This document shows positions 1 to 8,331 of a stretch of DNA of 28,216 bases, piece by piece. The notes beneath the pieces are model-generated. The model was not told the DNA's origin. It was given only the letters and a program-made list of their open reading frames with translations, and ran no database searches. The position numbers and the translations under genes were made by a program. This DNA comes from an uncultured Lachnospiraceae bacterium (GTDB lineage Bacteria > Bacillota > Clostridia > Lachnospirales > Lachnospiraceae). The stretch spans positions 1 through 28,216 of the forward strand of contig CAJOLO010000050.1 of the NCBI GenBank assembly GCA_905235345.1. The letters are read 5' to 3'. How positions within the stretch are numbered: position 1 is the first letter of the stretch; each line of letters opens with the position of its first letter.

Positions 1-25
1 AGTTAATGACATTGTTCGTGAATAG

Positions 26-51
26 AAAAAGGGGAACCGGAATGGTTCCCC
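26..51 (-). terminator. Intrinsic terminator of the minus-strand small Cys/Gly-rich gene
   Basis: Read on the minus strand, an 8-bp perfect stem (GGGGAACC / GGTTCCCC, five-base loop) is followed at once by five U residues. It lies 20 bases beyond the stop of the minus-strand gene at 71-310, which is where a Rho-independent terminator is expected. Confidence 0.85.
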
Positions 52-70
52 ATCTGCATAAGAATTGGAA

Positions 71-310
71 TCAGCAGCCACAGCCACAGCCGTTGTTATT
101 GTTGTTGCCATTTCCACAGCAGCAGAGAAGAAGTAAAATAATGATGATGCATGAGCAGTTGTTTCCACCGCCCCATCCATCGTTTCCTCCGAAGAAGCCG
201 TTACCACAGCCATTGTCGTTGCCACAGCCGTAGAAGAGAAGGATGAGAATGATGATCCAGGTACAGTTGTTGTTTCCGCAACCGCAATTGGTTGCTGATA
301 AGTCACCCAT
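71..310 (-). CDS. Small Cys/Gly/Asn-rich protein, chorion-class HCB-like
   Basis: A 79-residue protein of unusual composition. It begins MGDLSATNCGCGNNNC, has a short hydrophobic stretch (WIIILILLF), a Gly/Asn/Trp-rich middle, a second hydrophobic run (CIIIILLLLCCC) and a C-terminal tail of Asn plus alternating Gly-Cys. I recognise this as the type of small protein annotated in Clostridia as 'chorion class high-cysteine HCB protein'; its function is not known. The start at 310 is chosen over in-frame upstream ATG codons because GGAGG lies 8 bases before it. The gene is monocistronic, with its own terminator at 26-51. The forward-strand open frame over the same bases is a Gln/Pro low-complexity mirror of it. 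The name is recalled from family appearance, not searched. Confidence 0.75.
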   Translation of the reverse strand: MGDLSATNCGCGNNNCTWIIILILLFYGCGNDNGCGNGFFGGNDGWGGGNNCSCIIIILLLLCCCGNGNNNNNGCGCGC

Positions 311-455
311 AAGGAATTCCTCCATAATTATCTTTGCAATACTATAATATGGCGGGAATAAGAATGTGTTACAGATTTTTGAAAATTTTTTATTAGGTAA
401 TATATTATACATACATTCGGAATAGTATGTATTATGAGTATATTATTATCATTCA

Positions 456-1571
456 ATGTATATGCAAAGGATTCATTTAATAAGAAGAAGGTTGATGGTG
501 GAATCGACTGTTGTGGTGACATGGGAGAGTCTTAACGGTGCCTCGGGATATGAGGTATATGAGTGGGTAGAAGATGTTAAGGCTCAAGGCTCTAAGCAGA
601 TTATTGGCGGTGACGGGTTGGGGAATATTGGTGATGTTAAGATGGAAAGCACAGTTACAAGTGAGCCTTCATCGGAACCTGTCTGTGTCAAGCGGACAAC
701 AAAATGCAAGGTCATACTTAAAGACAGAATTCCCGGCTGCGAATATCATTATTATGTGGTTGCGTATAGATCAGGTAAGAATAGCAGCAGGATATACAGC
801 AGGATATCAGATAAGGTATATACTACTGTGCCGGAGAATGGGAAATCTACCATAAAGAATTTTCTCCGTACTGCTATCGCACCTATGGGGAATACAATGT
901 ATGTGTGGGGCGGAGGATGGAATAAGGCTGACACGGCAGCGGGAAAAGAGGCGAAGAGTACGGGGCTTGCTGCATCGTGGAGAAGCTTTGCAAAGAATAA
1001 GAAGGCAGGATATAACTACCGTAATTACCGCTACCGGATTCATGACGGTCTTGATTGTTCAGGATATGTCGGATGGTGCATTTATAATGTAATGAATACG
1101 GAGAATGGTAAGAAAGGCTATGTACACAGTGCATCAAAGCAGGCGAAGAAGTTCGCGGATATGGGCTTTGGTGAGTATATCGATACCGATAAGGTAAAAG
1201 ATTATAAGCCCGGTGATATAATGAGCTCCACATGTACGTGCTGCGGGCATGTGTGGATAGTGGTGGGACAGTGTGATGACGGGAGCGTGGTTATTGCACA
1301 TGCTTCACCTCCGGGAGTACAGCTTTCCGGGACGGTAACACCATCGGGTGCTAAGAACAGTGATGCCTGTAAGCTTGCCAGAAAATATATGAAGAAATAT
1401 TATCCGGCTTGGTATAAGAGATATCCTGAGGTGAGTAAAGGAGCAACCTATCTGTCACATTACGGGCAGATGAGGTGGAATACTGATGGGGATACCTGTA
1501 TTCTCTCAGACCCGGATGGTTATGCGGATATGAGTGCCGAGGAGGTGCTTAAGGATTTGTTCGGAGAGTGA
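456..1571 (+). CDS. NlpC/P60-like cysteine peptidase with N-terminal FnIII-like domain
   Basis: A 371-residue protein. Residues about 15-125 look like a fibronectin type III-like beta domain (VTWESLNGASGYEVYEW ... YYVVAYRS ... YSRISDKVYTTVP). The rest is an NlpC/P60-type fold: GLDCSGYVGW gives the expected nucleophile Cys201, and CGHVWIVVG gives His265. This family usually cuts peptidoglycan stem peptides outside the cell. No signal peptide or membrane segment is visible, which is odd for that role. The start is uncertain: ATG at 456 has no good ribosome site, and in-frame ATG at 495 has AGAAGG only 3 bases upstream. The frame is closed by a stop at 435. It could be an N-terminally eroded exported protein or an intracellular relative. 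A 139-base gap separates it from the S8 protease downstream. Confidence 0.7.
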   Translation: MYMQRIHLIRRRLMVESTVVVTWESLNGASGYEVYEWVEDVKAQGSKQIIGGDGLGNIGDVKMESTVTSEPSSEPVCVKRTTKCKVILKDRIPGCEYHYYVVAYRSGKNSSRIYSRISDKVYTTVPENGKSTIKNFLRTAIAPMGNTMYVWGGGWNKADTAAGKEAKSTGLAASWRSFAKNKKAGYNYRNYRYRIHDGLDCSGYVGWCIYNVMNTENGKKGYVHSASKQAKKFADMGFGEYIDTDKVKDYKPGDIMSSTCTCCGHVWIVVGQCDDGSVVIAHASPPGVQLSGTVTPSGAKNSDACKLARKYMKKYYPAWYKRYPEVSKGATYLSHYGQMRWNTDGDTCILSDPDGYADMSAEEVLKDLFGE

Positions 1572-1634
1572 AATACAGAAAAGCATCCCGATGAGAAAGG
1601 CATACCGGAATGTGTGTAGCACCATGTCTGTCGT

Positions 1635-1663
1635 GTATCTATGAGGCATAGCTGAATAGATAC
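1635..1663 (+). other. Short inverted repeat upstream of the S8 protease gene
   Basis: The eight-base arms GTATCTAT (1635-1642) and ATAGATAC (1656-1663) can pair. No U-run follows, so this is not a typical terminator. It could be an operator or leader hairpin for the protease gene, but nothing else supports a function. Confidence 0.3.
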
Positions 1664-1710
1664 GAACATATAATATAACAACAATTGGTGGAGCATGATA
1701 AGATTGTGCC

Positions 1711-3456
1711 ATGGATCAGAGAAAGATAAGTCCGGATCTATATCTGGCGATAAATGTTCCCGACCGTGTGCGGGAGAACAGCCTGGATTTGGATGTAGGC
1801 TATGATGAATATTTTGACGAGTGGGAGCTTATCATAAGATATACGGGTGATGTGGACAACATTCGTAAAGAACTTGATATAAGTATAGAGGAATTATTGG
1901 GGGGATACGCTATTGTGCGGATTCCCCGCTTTCTTATATCCGTGTTTTCTGAATATCCTCAGATTGATTATATAGAAAAACCGAAGTCACTGCTGTTATC
2001 TCAGATGAATGGGGTAAATGCTTCCTGTGTTTCCAGAATAAGACTTCCCGACTATGATCTTACGGGAAGGGGAACGCTGGTGGCGTGTCTGGATTCGGGA
2101 GTTGATATATATCATCCTGACTTTCAAAATGATGATGGCACAACCCGTATAGTGCGTTTGTGGGATCAGACTATTCCGGGTAATCCTCCGTCAGGGTTTA
2201 GGACGGGGAGTCTATATACGGATGAGGATATTAATATTGCAATCAGGGAGCCGGTATCATATGGAGGGGAGCTTGTACCTGAATATGACGGTACCGGACA
2301 CGGAACGGCAGTGCTTGGTATTATGGCGGGTAACGGAAGGGCGTCGGGAGGGCGTAATTCGGGAATGGCAACTGAAGCGGAAATTGTGGCGGTTAAGCTT
2401 GGCAATACTGATGACAGAGGGTTTCCCAGAACTACACAGCTTATGCTGGCGGTGGATTATGCGGTGAGGTATGCGGTTTCTGTTGGTAAACCTATCGCCA
2501 TCAATATAAGCTTTGGCAACAATTACGGGGCTCATAACGGAGACAGTATCTTAGAAAGGTATCTCGATACAATTGCCGATACGTTTAGAACCTCTGTAAT
2601 TGTTGGAACGGGTAATGAGGGTATTACGGCGAGGCATGCGTCAGGGGTTCTGCAGACGGGAAAGGATGAGGTTGTTGAGATATTTGCCGGTGATTATCTG
2701 CAATCCTTTAATCTTCAGATATGGAAGTCATTACAGGATGATTTTGATGTGTATGTAGAAACACCATTTGGCAGAAGGATTGGTCCTATATCGGGTTATT
2801 CGGAGGTGCAGCTGTTCTCGGTGTCAGGAAATATTATATCTGCATACTATGGGATGCCGACACCGTATAATCCACAACAGGAGATATACATATCGTTCGG
2901 AGCAGAGGGACAGTATATAACATCGGGAGTGTGGAAGATAATTATGAGTCCTTTCAGAGTGGTATCCGGGAATTATGAAATGTGGCTGCCGGTGGCGGGA
3001 AGTACTACGGCTGAGGTATCATTTTCACGCCCTGATATATTCAATACCCTGTCAATTCCTTCAACAGCCAGATATGTTATATCTGTTTCAGCATATGACT
3101 CGGGAAATGATACTTATGCAGCATTTTCCGGAAGAGGATTGAATCTTAGGCCGGGAGAATCCTTTACTCTTGCAAAGCCGGATATTGCGGCTCCGGGAGT
3201 CGCGATTAATTCTACCCGTGTAGGTGGCGGATATGGGGAGTTTTCGGGAACATCATTCGCTGCACCGTTCGTGACAGGTGCGGCAGCACTTCTTATGCAA
3301 TACGGAATTGTGGATGGCAATGACAGATACCTGTATGGCGAAAAACTCAGGGCATCACTCATTCGTGGTGCCAGACCGTTTGCGACACAGGAGAATGTGC
3401 CGTCTGCTCTTCTTGGGTGGGGGGCGTTATGTGTTGCCGACAGTGTGAGAAAGTGA
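1711..3456 (+). CDS. S8 family (subtilisin-like) serine protease, Csp-like
   Basis: A 581-residue subtilase with an intact catalytic set: Asp128 (CLDSGVD), His197 (GTGHGTAV), oxyanion Asn302 (GTGNEG) and Ser515 (FSGTSFAAP). Residues 1-100 resemble a prodomain. Between Asn302 and Ser515 is a region of roughly 200 residues rich in beta-type sequence, the place where clostridial Csp germination proteases carry a jelly-roll insertion. There is no signal peptide, also as in Csp proteins. In Clostridium, CspB activates the cortex hydrolase SleC. No SleC or other germination gene is seen here, so that role is not implied; similar subtilases are also frequent in Lachnospiraceae not known to sporulate. 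The start at 1711 follows an in-frame stop at 1699, and the ribosome site is weak. Confidence 0.88.
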   Translation: MDQRKISPDLYLAINVPDRVRENSLDLDVGYDEYFDEWELIIRYTGDVDNIRKELDISIEELLGGYAIVRIPRFLISVFSEYPQIDYIEKPKSLLLSQMNGVNASCVSRIRLPDYDLTGRGTLVACLDSGVDIYHPDFQNDDGTTRIVRLWDQTIPGNPPSGFRTGSLYTDEDINIAIREPVSYGGELVPEYDGTGHGTAVLGIMAGNGRASGGRNSGMATEAEIVAVKLGNTDDRGFPRTTQLMLAVDYAVRYAVSVGKPIAINISFGNNYGAHNGDSILERYLDTIADTFRTSVIVGTGNEGITARHASGVLQTGKDEVVEIFAGDYLQSFNLQIWKSLQDDFDVYVETPFGRRIGPISGYSEVQLFSVSGNIISAYYGMPTPYNPQQEIYISFGAEGQYITSGVWKIIMSPFRVVSGNYEMWLPVAGSTTAEVSFSRPDIFNTLSIPSTARYVISVSAYDSGNDTYAAFSGRGLNLRPGESFTLAKPDIAAPGVAINSTRVGGGYGEFSGTSFAAPFVTGAAALLMQYGIVDGNDRYLYGEKLRASLIRGARPFATQENVPSALLGWGALCVADSVRK

Positions 3457-3476
3457 GGAGTATTTAAGAGATAACT

Positions 3477-3505
3477 TTGCCATTTTATGAAATATATGGT
3501 ATATT
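3477..3505 (+). promoter_or_regulatory. Sigma-A-type promoter for the membrane/MoxR cluster
   Basis: TTGCCA (3477-3482), a 17-base spacer and TATATT (3500-3505) sit about 50 bases upstream of the gene at 3554. Each hexamer is one or two bases from consensus. This is the clearest promoter candidate for the cluster beginning at 3554. Confidence 0.55.
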
Positions 3506-3553
3506 AAAAAAAATATATGTTTTGGGGTTTTCTGAATCAGAAGGGAGACTAAC

Positions 3554-3928
3554 ATGGCTGACAGGATAAGACAATATATGGCATATGTGGATAAATTAAT
3601 TGAGAGTGAAGATGAGAACATTGACTGGGATGAGGAGATGAGAAAGCATCTGGTACAGATTGCATTTTTTGCACATGAACGGTTCATACATCTTATTGTA
3701 ACAGTGTTATTTGCATTGTTGACGGTTATCACATTTCTTTATGCACTGGACAATTTCTCTATTGGGATCGGACTGCTGTTGCTAATGCTTATGGTACTGT
3801 TAGTACCTTATATCAAGCACTATTTTCTGCTGGAGAACAGCGTGCAGGATATGTATGAGCAGTATGATAAGATGCAGGCGAAAGCCGGACATGTGTCATT
3901 TGTACGACAAGGAAAGTATAAGAGGTAA
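3554..3928 (+). CDS. Small two-helix membrane protein, unknown function
   Basis: A 124-residue protein with an acidic N-terminal segment (IESEDENIDWDEEMRKH), two hydrophobic helices at about residues 45-65 and 70-87, and a basic cytoplasmic-type tail ending QGKYKR. It has a good ribosome site (GAAGGGAG, 6-7 bases before the ATG) and a likely promoter just upstream. The next gene starts 8 bases after its stop, so the two are almost certainly cotranscribed. I do not recognise the family. Confidence 0.75.
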   Translation: MADRIRQYMAYVDKLIESEDENIDWDEEMRKHLVQIAFFAHERFIHLIVTVLFALLTVITFLYALDNFSIGIGLLLLMLMVLLVPYIKHYFLLENSVQDMYEQYDKMQAKAGHVSFVRQGKYKR

Positions 3929-3936
3929 TAATAAGA

Positions 3937-6294
3937 ATGCGTAAATGTTTGAGAATATTAGTATTGTGTCTGATATTGGTGGCGGTTTTTATTCCGTGTG
4001 TGTCGGGAAAGGCGGCCGGTAAGAATGCGAAGATCGTAAAGAAGAATGATGATTTTTCCGTAACTGCAGAGTATGGACTTGATGGGCTGGCATTATATCG
4101 CAGTCCCATGCAGATTACGGTCACGGTAAAGAGTAAGGAGAATTTTAGCGGGATGCTTAGACTGCTTCCCGACGGAAGTTACGGAAGTCGGGTTGCAGCG
4201 TATGGTAAGAAGATAACCTTGGCGGCAGGAGAGGCTAAGACATATAGGATGACGATTAATTCACCGAATGATTCGGGATATGTTTATCTGTCATTGCTAA
4301 ATGATAATGATAAGGTTGTCTATGAGGAGAAATATGCTCCGGAGTTAATGAGTATCGGACAATCGGTGCTTGTGGGAGTGTTATCTGATGATTACAGTGG
4401 TGTCAATTATATAAATGGTATAAGTGCACAGTATGGTACCGGTGCGGGAAATGTCAGTATTGTGGAGTTAAATAAGGACAGTTTTCCGGAGGATGTCCAG
4501 GTGCTTAAAGGAGTAAGCTATATCGTGATTGACAATTATGACACATCTACGTTTTCAGAGAAACAGTATAATGCATTGAAGAGATGGGTGGAACGTGGCG
4601 GTGTGCTTATTCTTTCACTGGGAAGTAATTATCAGAATGTTCTTGCGGGATTTACAGACGATTTTGTGTCAGGAACATTGGGAGATATAGAGAAGAAGTC
4701 TCTTTCGTGGAATACTGTTGATGAACAGTTAACGCTTGACAACGTTGAATGTATGGGATTTGTGCTTGATGGTGGAGAAGAGTTGAATGGTTTTTCAAAT
4801 GACAAGTCGGCTTATGCGAAGCGGGTTGGACTTGGCAGGGTTGTTGTGCTTTCTTACAGTCTTTCAATGGAGCCGTTTGGCTCCTATCAAAGAAAGTCAG
4901 ATGTTGTTACATTACTCCTTTCACGGTCGGTAAGTCAGGTGACAGAGAATAATCTGGTTAACGGTTATTCCGGTAGTCAGGTAGATTTGAATGCGGATAT
5001 CGATTCAATAGTAGCGGAGGATATTAAGAGACCGAGTGCATTGCTTTATGGATTGTTGCTCACGGTTTATGTAGTATTGGTTGGACCTGTTCTTTACCTT
5101 ATCTTAAAGAAGCTTAACAAGAGAGAGAAGATATGGATTGCTATCCCGATAGTTTCTCTTGTGTTTACAGGAATCATTTATTGTACAAGCTTTCTGTATA
5201 GAATCAACAGACCGCTGTTTAATTCGTTCTCCCTTATAAGAGATTATGATGGAGGCTCATATGAGACGGTATATTCTGAGATTATATGTCCGCGTGCGAG
5301 ACAATACACCTTTGAGCTTTCAGAAGAATATGATGAGTTCCGGTTTAACTATGATCAGTATAATGCCGGCCTTTTCGGTGATGTATCATCTGCGGAGAAA
5401 GGGGAATATGATTATCTGTTTACGGATAACGGAACAGGTACTGAACTTATATTGAACAGTAATACTGTGTTTGATGAGTTTAAATTTGCAATGGGTAGAG
5501 CTAATACGGAGGATATAGGTAATATAACATTGGATTTAGATTGTACGACAATGGGATTTACAGGTACGGTGACAAATGATACTGCATATGATCTTTCGGA
5601 TGTGGTGGTGACGTATGAGAATCATTTCTACAGAGCAGGTGATATGAAAAAGGGTGAGACAGTAAAGATTGATCCCGATAAAGTAATGGATTCTCAGGGA
5701 TATGGATTCTTTGACAATCTGTATAACAATTCACATGCTCCTTCATATACATATCAGATGTATAAGATTGACAGTGCAGTGGAGTATGATTTGGTAAACA
5801 CGTCAGAATACTGCGTGGGGCATGTGTGGGGAACGGTGCTTTCGTATAAATCGGAGCTCATAAATTCCATGCAGGTCAAGAATTCCGGTGTTGCCGTTAT
5901 TATGAATGATTTTAAAAAGATGTACAGTGACGTGTCGGAGAACTATTATCCGAGCATATCTGGGTTTGCGGTCGATTGGCAGGGAGATTATGATACCGAA
6001 GATGGCTACATGTATGGAGCAGGTTCGGTGACTATTACTTATTCTTTTGATGAAAGCAACAGGATTTCAGAACTTACGATTAACAGACCTGATATTGAAT
6101 ACGGACATTATGCGGATGTGTATGCATTTAATATGGATACGGGAGATTTTGAGAGGATTTTTGAAAACAGTGATACCTTGTCCGGAGATGAGCTTGAAAA
6201 GTATATGAGCCATGGGATAATTAAACTGAGATATGATAAAGAACAAGATGGCAATGATTATTATATTCCCAGAATATCGGCGGGCATAGACTGA
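3937..6294 (+). CDS. Large membrane protein with GATase-like ectodomain
   Basis: A 785-residue protein. Residues 1-25 form a signal peptide (MRKCLRILVLCLILVAVFIPCVSG). Residues about 145-330 read like a class I glutamine-amidotransferase-like alpha/beta domain (VLVGVLSDD ... YIVIDNYD ... RWVERGGVLILSLG) without obvious catalytic Cys. Two transmembrane helices follow at about 366-390 and 397-420, then a long C-terminal extracytoplasmic beta-rich region. Proteins of this general plan occur beside ABC-2 transporters and MoxR/VWA genes, loosely recalling GldG of the Bacteroidetes GldAFG system. The ABC ATPase begins 17 bases downstream. The ribosome site AGAGG lies about 10 bases before the ATG. 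It may be an accessory subunit of the transporter; that is inference from position. Confidence 0.7.
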   Translation: MRKCLRILVLCLILVAVFIPCVSGKAAGKNAKIVKKNDDFSVTAEYGLDGLALYRSPMQITVTVKSKENFSGMLRLLPDGSYGSRVAAYGKKITLAAGEAKTYRMTINSPNDSGYVYLSLLNDNDKVVYEEKYAPELMSIGQSVLVGVLSDDYSGVNYINGISAQYGTGAGNVSIVELNKDSFPEDVQVLKGVSYIVIDNYDTSTFSEKQYNALKRWVERGGVLILSLGSNYQNVLAGFTDDFVSGTLGDIEKKSLSWNTVDEQLTLDNVECMGFVLDGGEELNGFSNDKSAYAKRVGLGRVVVLSYSLSMEPFGSYQRKSDVVTLLLSRSVSQVTENNLVNGYSGSQVDLNADIDSIVAEDIKRPSALLYGLLLTVYVVLVGPVLYLILKKLNKREKIWIAIPIVSLVFTGIIYCTSFLYRINRPLFNSFSLIRDYDGGSYETVYSEIICPRARQYTFELSEEYDEFRFNYDQYNAGLFGDVSSAEKGEYDYLFTDNGTGTELILNSNTVFDEFKFAMGRANTEDIGNITLDLDCTTMGFTGTVTNDTAYDLSDVVVTYENHFYRAGDMKKGETVKIDPDKVMDSQGYGFFDNLYNNSHAPSYTYQMYKIDSAVEYDLVNTSEYCVGHVWGTVLSYKSELINSMQVKNSGVAVIMNDFKKMYSDVSENYYPSISGFAVDWQGDYDTEDGYMYGAGSVTITYSFDESNRISELTINRPDIEYGHYADVYAFNMDTGDFERIFENSDTLSGDELEKYMSHGIIKLRYDKEQDGNDYYIPRISAGID

Positions 6295-6311
6295 AGATCG
6301 GGGAGGCATGT

Positions 6312-7148
6312 ATGTTAAATATAGAGAATTTGACTAAGAGATATGGGAAGTTTGTTGCAGTGGATAATCTTAATCTGCATATTGATAAGGGCGAGATTTT
6401 TGGATTTGTCGGACCTAACGGTGCGGGTAAGACTACGACCATGAAGATTGTATGCGGACTTTTAGATGCAACGAGCGGAAGTGTTATGGTAGATGGCGTG
6501 GATGCACTGAAATCACCTGATGACATCAAGAGAAAGGTTGGATATGTTCCGGATTTCTTCGGGGTATATGATAATCTTAAGACCATGGAATATATGGAAT
6601 TTTTTGGTTCAATGTATGGTATGAACAGGGATGACGTAGATGAGATTGCAGACGGGTTGCTTGAACTTGTCAATCTCTCGGATAAGAAGGATGTGTTCGT
6701 GGATACACTTTCACGAGGCATGAAACAGAGACTTTGTGTTGCCAGAGCACTCATACATAATCCGGATCTTTTGGTGCTTGATGAACCTAATTCCGGCCTT
6801 GATCCGAGAGCACGCTTTGAGATGAAAGAGGTACTCAAGAATCTGGGTGCTATGGGAAAGACTATAATCATAAGCTCACATATTCTGCCTGAACTTTCGG
6901 AGATGTGTACCAGTATAGGAATCATGGACAGAGGACATCTTGTAACAGCAGGACGTGTGGATCAGGTAATGAACCATGCCGGGGGAAATACAAGAATTCA
7001 TATTCGAATCGCGGATATGAATAACTTTGAGGATGTTAAGAAGGAGATTGATGACGATAATAAAACTTCGGCGGAGGATGTTGAGAGGATACATCGAAGG
7101 ATGTTGAAGAAGCAGATGCAAAAACGGAGGATATTTACAGGATTTTAA
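6312..7148 (+). CDS. ABC-2 type transporter ATP-binding protein (C-terminus lost to frameshift)
   Basis: The nucleotide-binding subunit of an ABC exporter. Walker A is GPNGAGKTT (residues 34-42), the signature LSRGMKQRL begins near residue 133, and Walker B is LLVLDEPNSGLDP near 152-164, so the ATPase core is intact. The last ~22 residues are strongly basic (ERIHRRMLKKQMQKRR) and atypical. Reading the minus-one frame from 7085 instead gives an acidic linker that runs without interruption into the usual C-terminal tail encoded at 7148-7342 (ending LESLFLEITGG). The original protein was therefore about 343 residues. The change is most simply an extra AG in GAGAGG at 7083-7088. GGGAGG precedes the start. 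Partner permease: 7339-8262. Confidence 0.88.
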   Translation: MLNIENLTKRYGKFVAVDNLNLHIDKGEIFGFVGPNGAGKTTTMKIVCGLLDATSGSVMVDGVDALKSPDDIKRKVGYVPDFFGVYDNLKTMEYMEFFGSMYGMNRDDVDEIADGLLELVNLSDKKDVFVDTLSRGMKQRLCVARALIHNPDLLVLDEPNSGLDPRARFEMKEVLKNLGAMGKTIIISSHILPELSEMCTSIGIMDRGHLVTAGRVDQVMNHAGGNTRIHIRIADMNNFEDVKKEIDDDNKTSAEDVERIHRRMLKKQMQKRRIFTGF

Positions 7149-7342
7149 TGGAACAGCCCAATGTAACTAAAGTTAACTTCACTCAGGATGAGGTGCTGGT
7201 TTCTTTCAGTGGTGACGAGGCTGCTTCAGCTAAGCTTCTTAAGCACCTGATCGATGAGGGAATCAATGTTAGTGGTTTTTATAAAGATAAAGAGGATCTG
7301 GAATCACTATTTCTTGAGATTACGGGAGGTAATAATCCATGA
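7148..7342 (+). CDS. C-terminal fragment of the ABC ATPase
   Basis: 64 residues from ATG, ending DKEDLESLFLEITGGNNP, the characteristic tail of ABC-2 ATPases of the CcmA/GldA kind. Its ATG overlaps the stop of the upstream frame (TAATG), so reinitiation could produce it as a separate chain. In-frame sequence upstream of this ATG, back to a stop at 7082, continues the same acidic domain, showing that the fragment belongs to the ATPase. Either a genuine frameshift mutation, a sequencing error, or a split functional subunit. The permease gene overlaps its end by 4 bases. Confidence 0.75.
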   Translation: MEQPNVTKVNFTQDEVLVSFSGDEAASAKLLKHLIDEGINVSGFYKDKEDLESLFLEITGGNNP

Positions 7343-8262
7343 AAAATAAACTGCATATTAATCCTATTCTTAAAAAGGAGATGGTGGTCGGCTCCAGAAG
7401 TATGAAGATGTCATGGACTATAATGGCTGTGAGCGGAATACTTACTGCTATTGTTGTGTTTATCCTGATTATTACGGGATTCACAGTCAATTACGGTGGA
7501 TATTCGTATCAGAGTCTGGTGGTGCTTTTCCCTGTGCTGGGATTTGCGGAGTGTGGTTTGTTAAGTCTTATGGTGCCGGTTATTACGTCAGGTGCCATAT
7601 CGGGAGAAAGAGAAAAACAGACACTTGATATTATGTTAACTACACCGATTTCTCCGTTTTCTATTGTAATGGGTAAATTGTGGTCGGCCATGATGATGGT
7701 TATGATGTATATGATAGCAAGCATTCCGGTGATGGCTATAGCATTTGTTCTCGGAGGGCTTTCGTGGTGGAATCTGTTAGGCCTTTTCGTTATGCTGCTT
7801 TATCTTGGGATATATGTGGGAAGTGTCGGAATATTCTGTTCAAGTCTTGTGAAGAAATCTATTGCGGCAACAATACTTACGATAGTTATAGGTATAGGAA
7901 TTATTGTCGGGACAGTACTCATTTATTTTATTGGAGATGCGATTACAAGAACATACTATCTTAGTTCGGTCAATACCAATATTGATTATTTTTCGAACTC
8001 CGCACTTATATTCCTGATTAATCCGTATTCACCTCTGTTTGATTTTATGCTTAGATCGTTATCTGACAGTTCGATTTATGATATTGTTGTAGATTCTAAT
8101 GCAGGAGCCTTTATGTCGGTAGTTTATCGTTTCTGGATTCCGATTTCCATGATTATCAATCTTCTGATTGCGTATGGTTTTCTTAAACTGGCTGCGGGAA
8201 GAGTTAATGGTAAGGTGAAGAGAAAGAAGGTAGTGGTCGATAACAATACACCCAATGTGTGA
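7339..8262 (+). CDS. ABC-2 type transporter permease
   Basis: A 307-residue integral membrane protein with about six hydrophobic helices (near residues 25-50, 60-85, 110-135, 140-165, 170-198 and 270-292). It carries the loop SGEREKQTLDIMLTTPIS after the second helix, diagnostic for ABC-2 permeases, including the GldF/NosY kind. The start overlaps the ATPase C-terminal fragment (ATGA-type overlap) and is preceded by GGGAGG. It would form the membrane channel for the ATPase at 6312-7342. The substrate is unknown; the neighbouring MoxR/VWA genes suggest envelope protein handling. Confidence 0.9.
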   Translation: MKNKLHINPILKKEMVVGSRSMKMSWTIMAVSGILTAIVVFILIITGFTVNYGGYSYQSLVVLFPVLGFAECGLLSLMVPVITSGAISGEREKQTLDIMLTTPISPFSIVMGKLWSAMMMVMMYMIASIPVMAIAFVLGGLSWWNLLGLFVMLLYLGIYVGSVGIFCSSLVKKSIAATILTIVIGIGIIVGTVLIYFIGDAITRTYYLSSVNTNIDYFSNSALIFLINPYSPLFDFMLRSLSDSSIYDIVVDSNAGAFMSVVYRFWIPISMIINLLIAYGFLKLAAGRVNGKVKRKKVVVDNNTPNV

Positions 8263-8331
8263 GTATGTGAATCCGTATGCGAAAACTTGATTGGGAATTA
8301 TCGGATAATAAAAGGCGGTTGACATAATATA

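Noticed and set aside
6..233. Forward-strand Gln/Pro-rich open frame at the window start
   Set aside because: It is the mirror of the Asn/Gly/Cys codons of the minus-strand gene at 71-310, which has the ribosome site and terminator; the forward frame has neither.
6221..6925. 234-codon minus-strand open frame
   Set aside because: It lies antisense to the ABC ATPase, which has all nucleotide-binding motifs in the plus strand; the minus frame is Ser/Leu/Pro-rich with no domain and no ribosome site.
7118..7130. Programmed -1 frameshift at the A5 run in the ABC ATPase gene
   Set aside because: The run does not make an X-XXY-YYZ heptamer in the zero frame, and the protein sequence already looks wrong some 30 bases earlier, so the GAGAGG site fits better.
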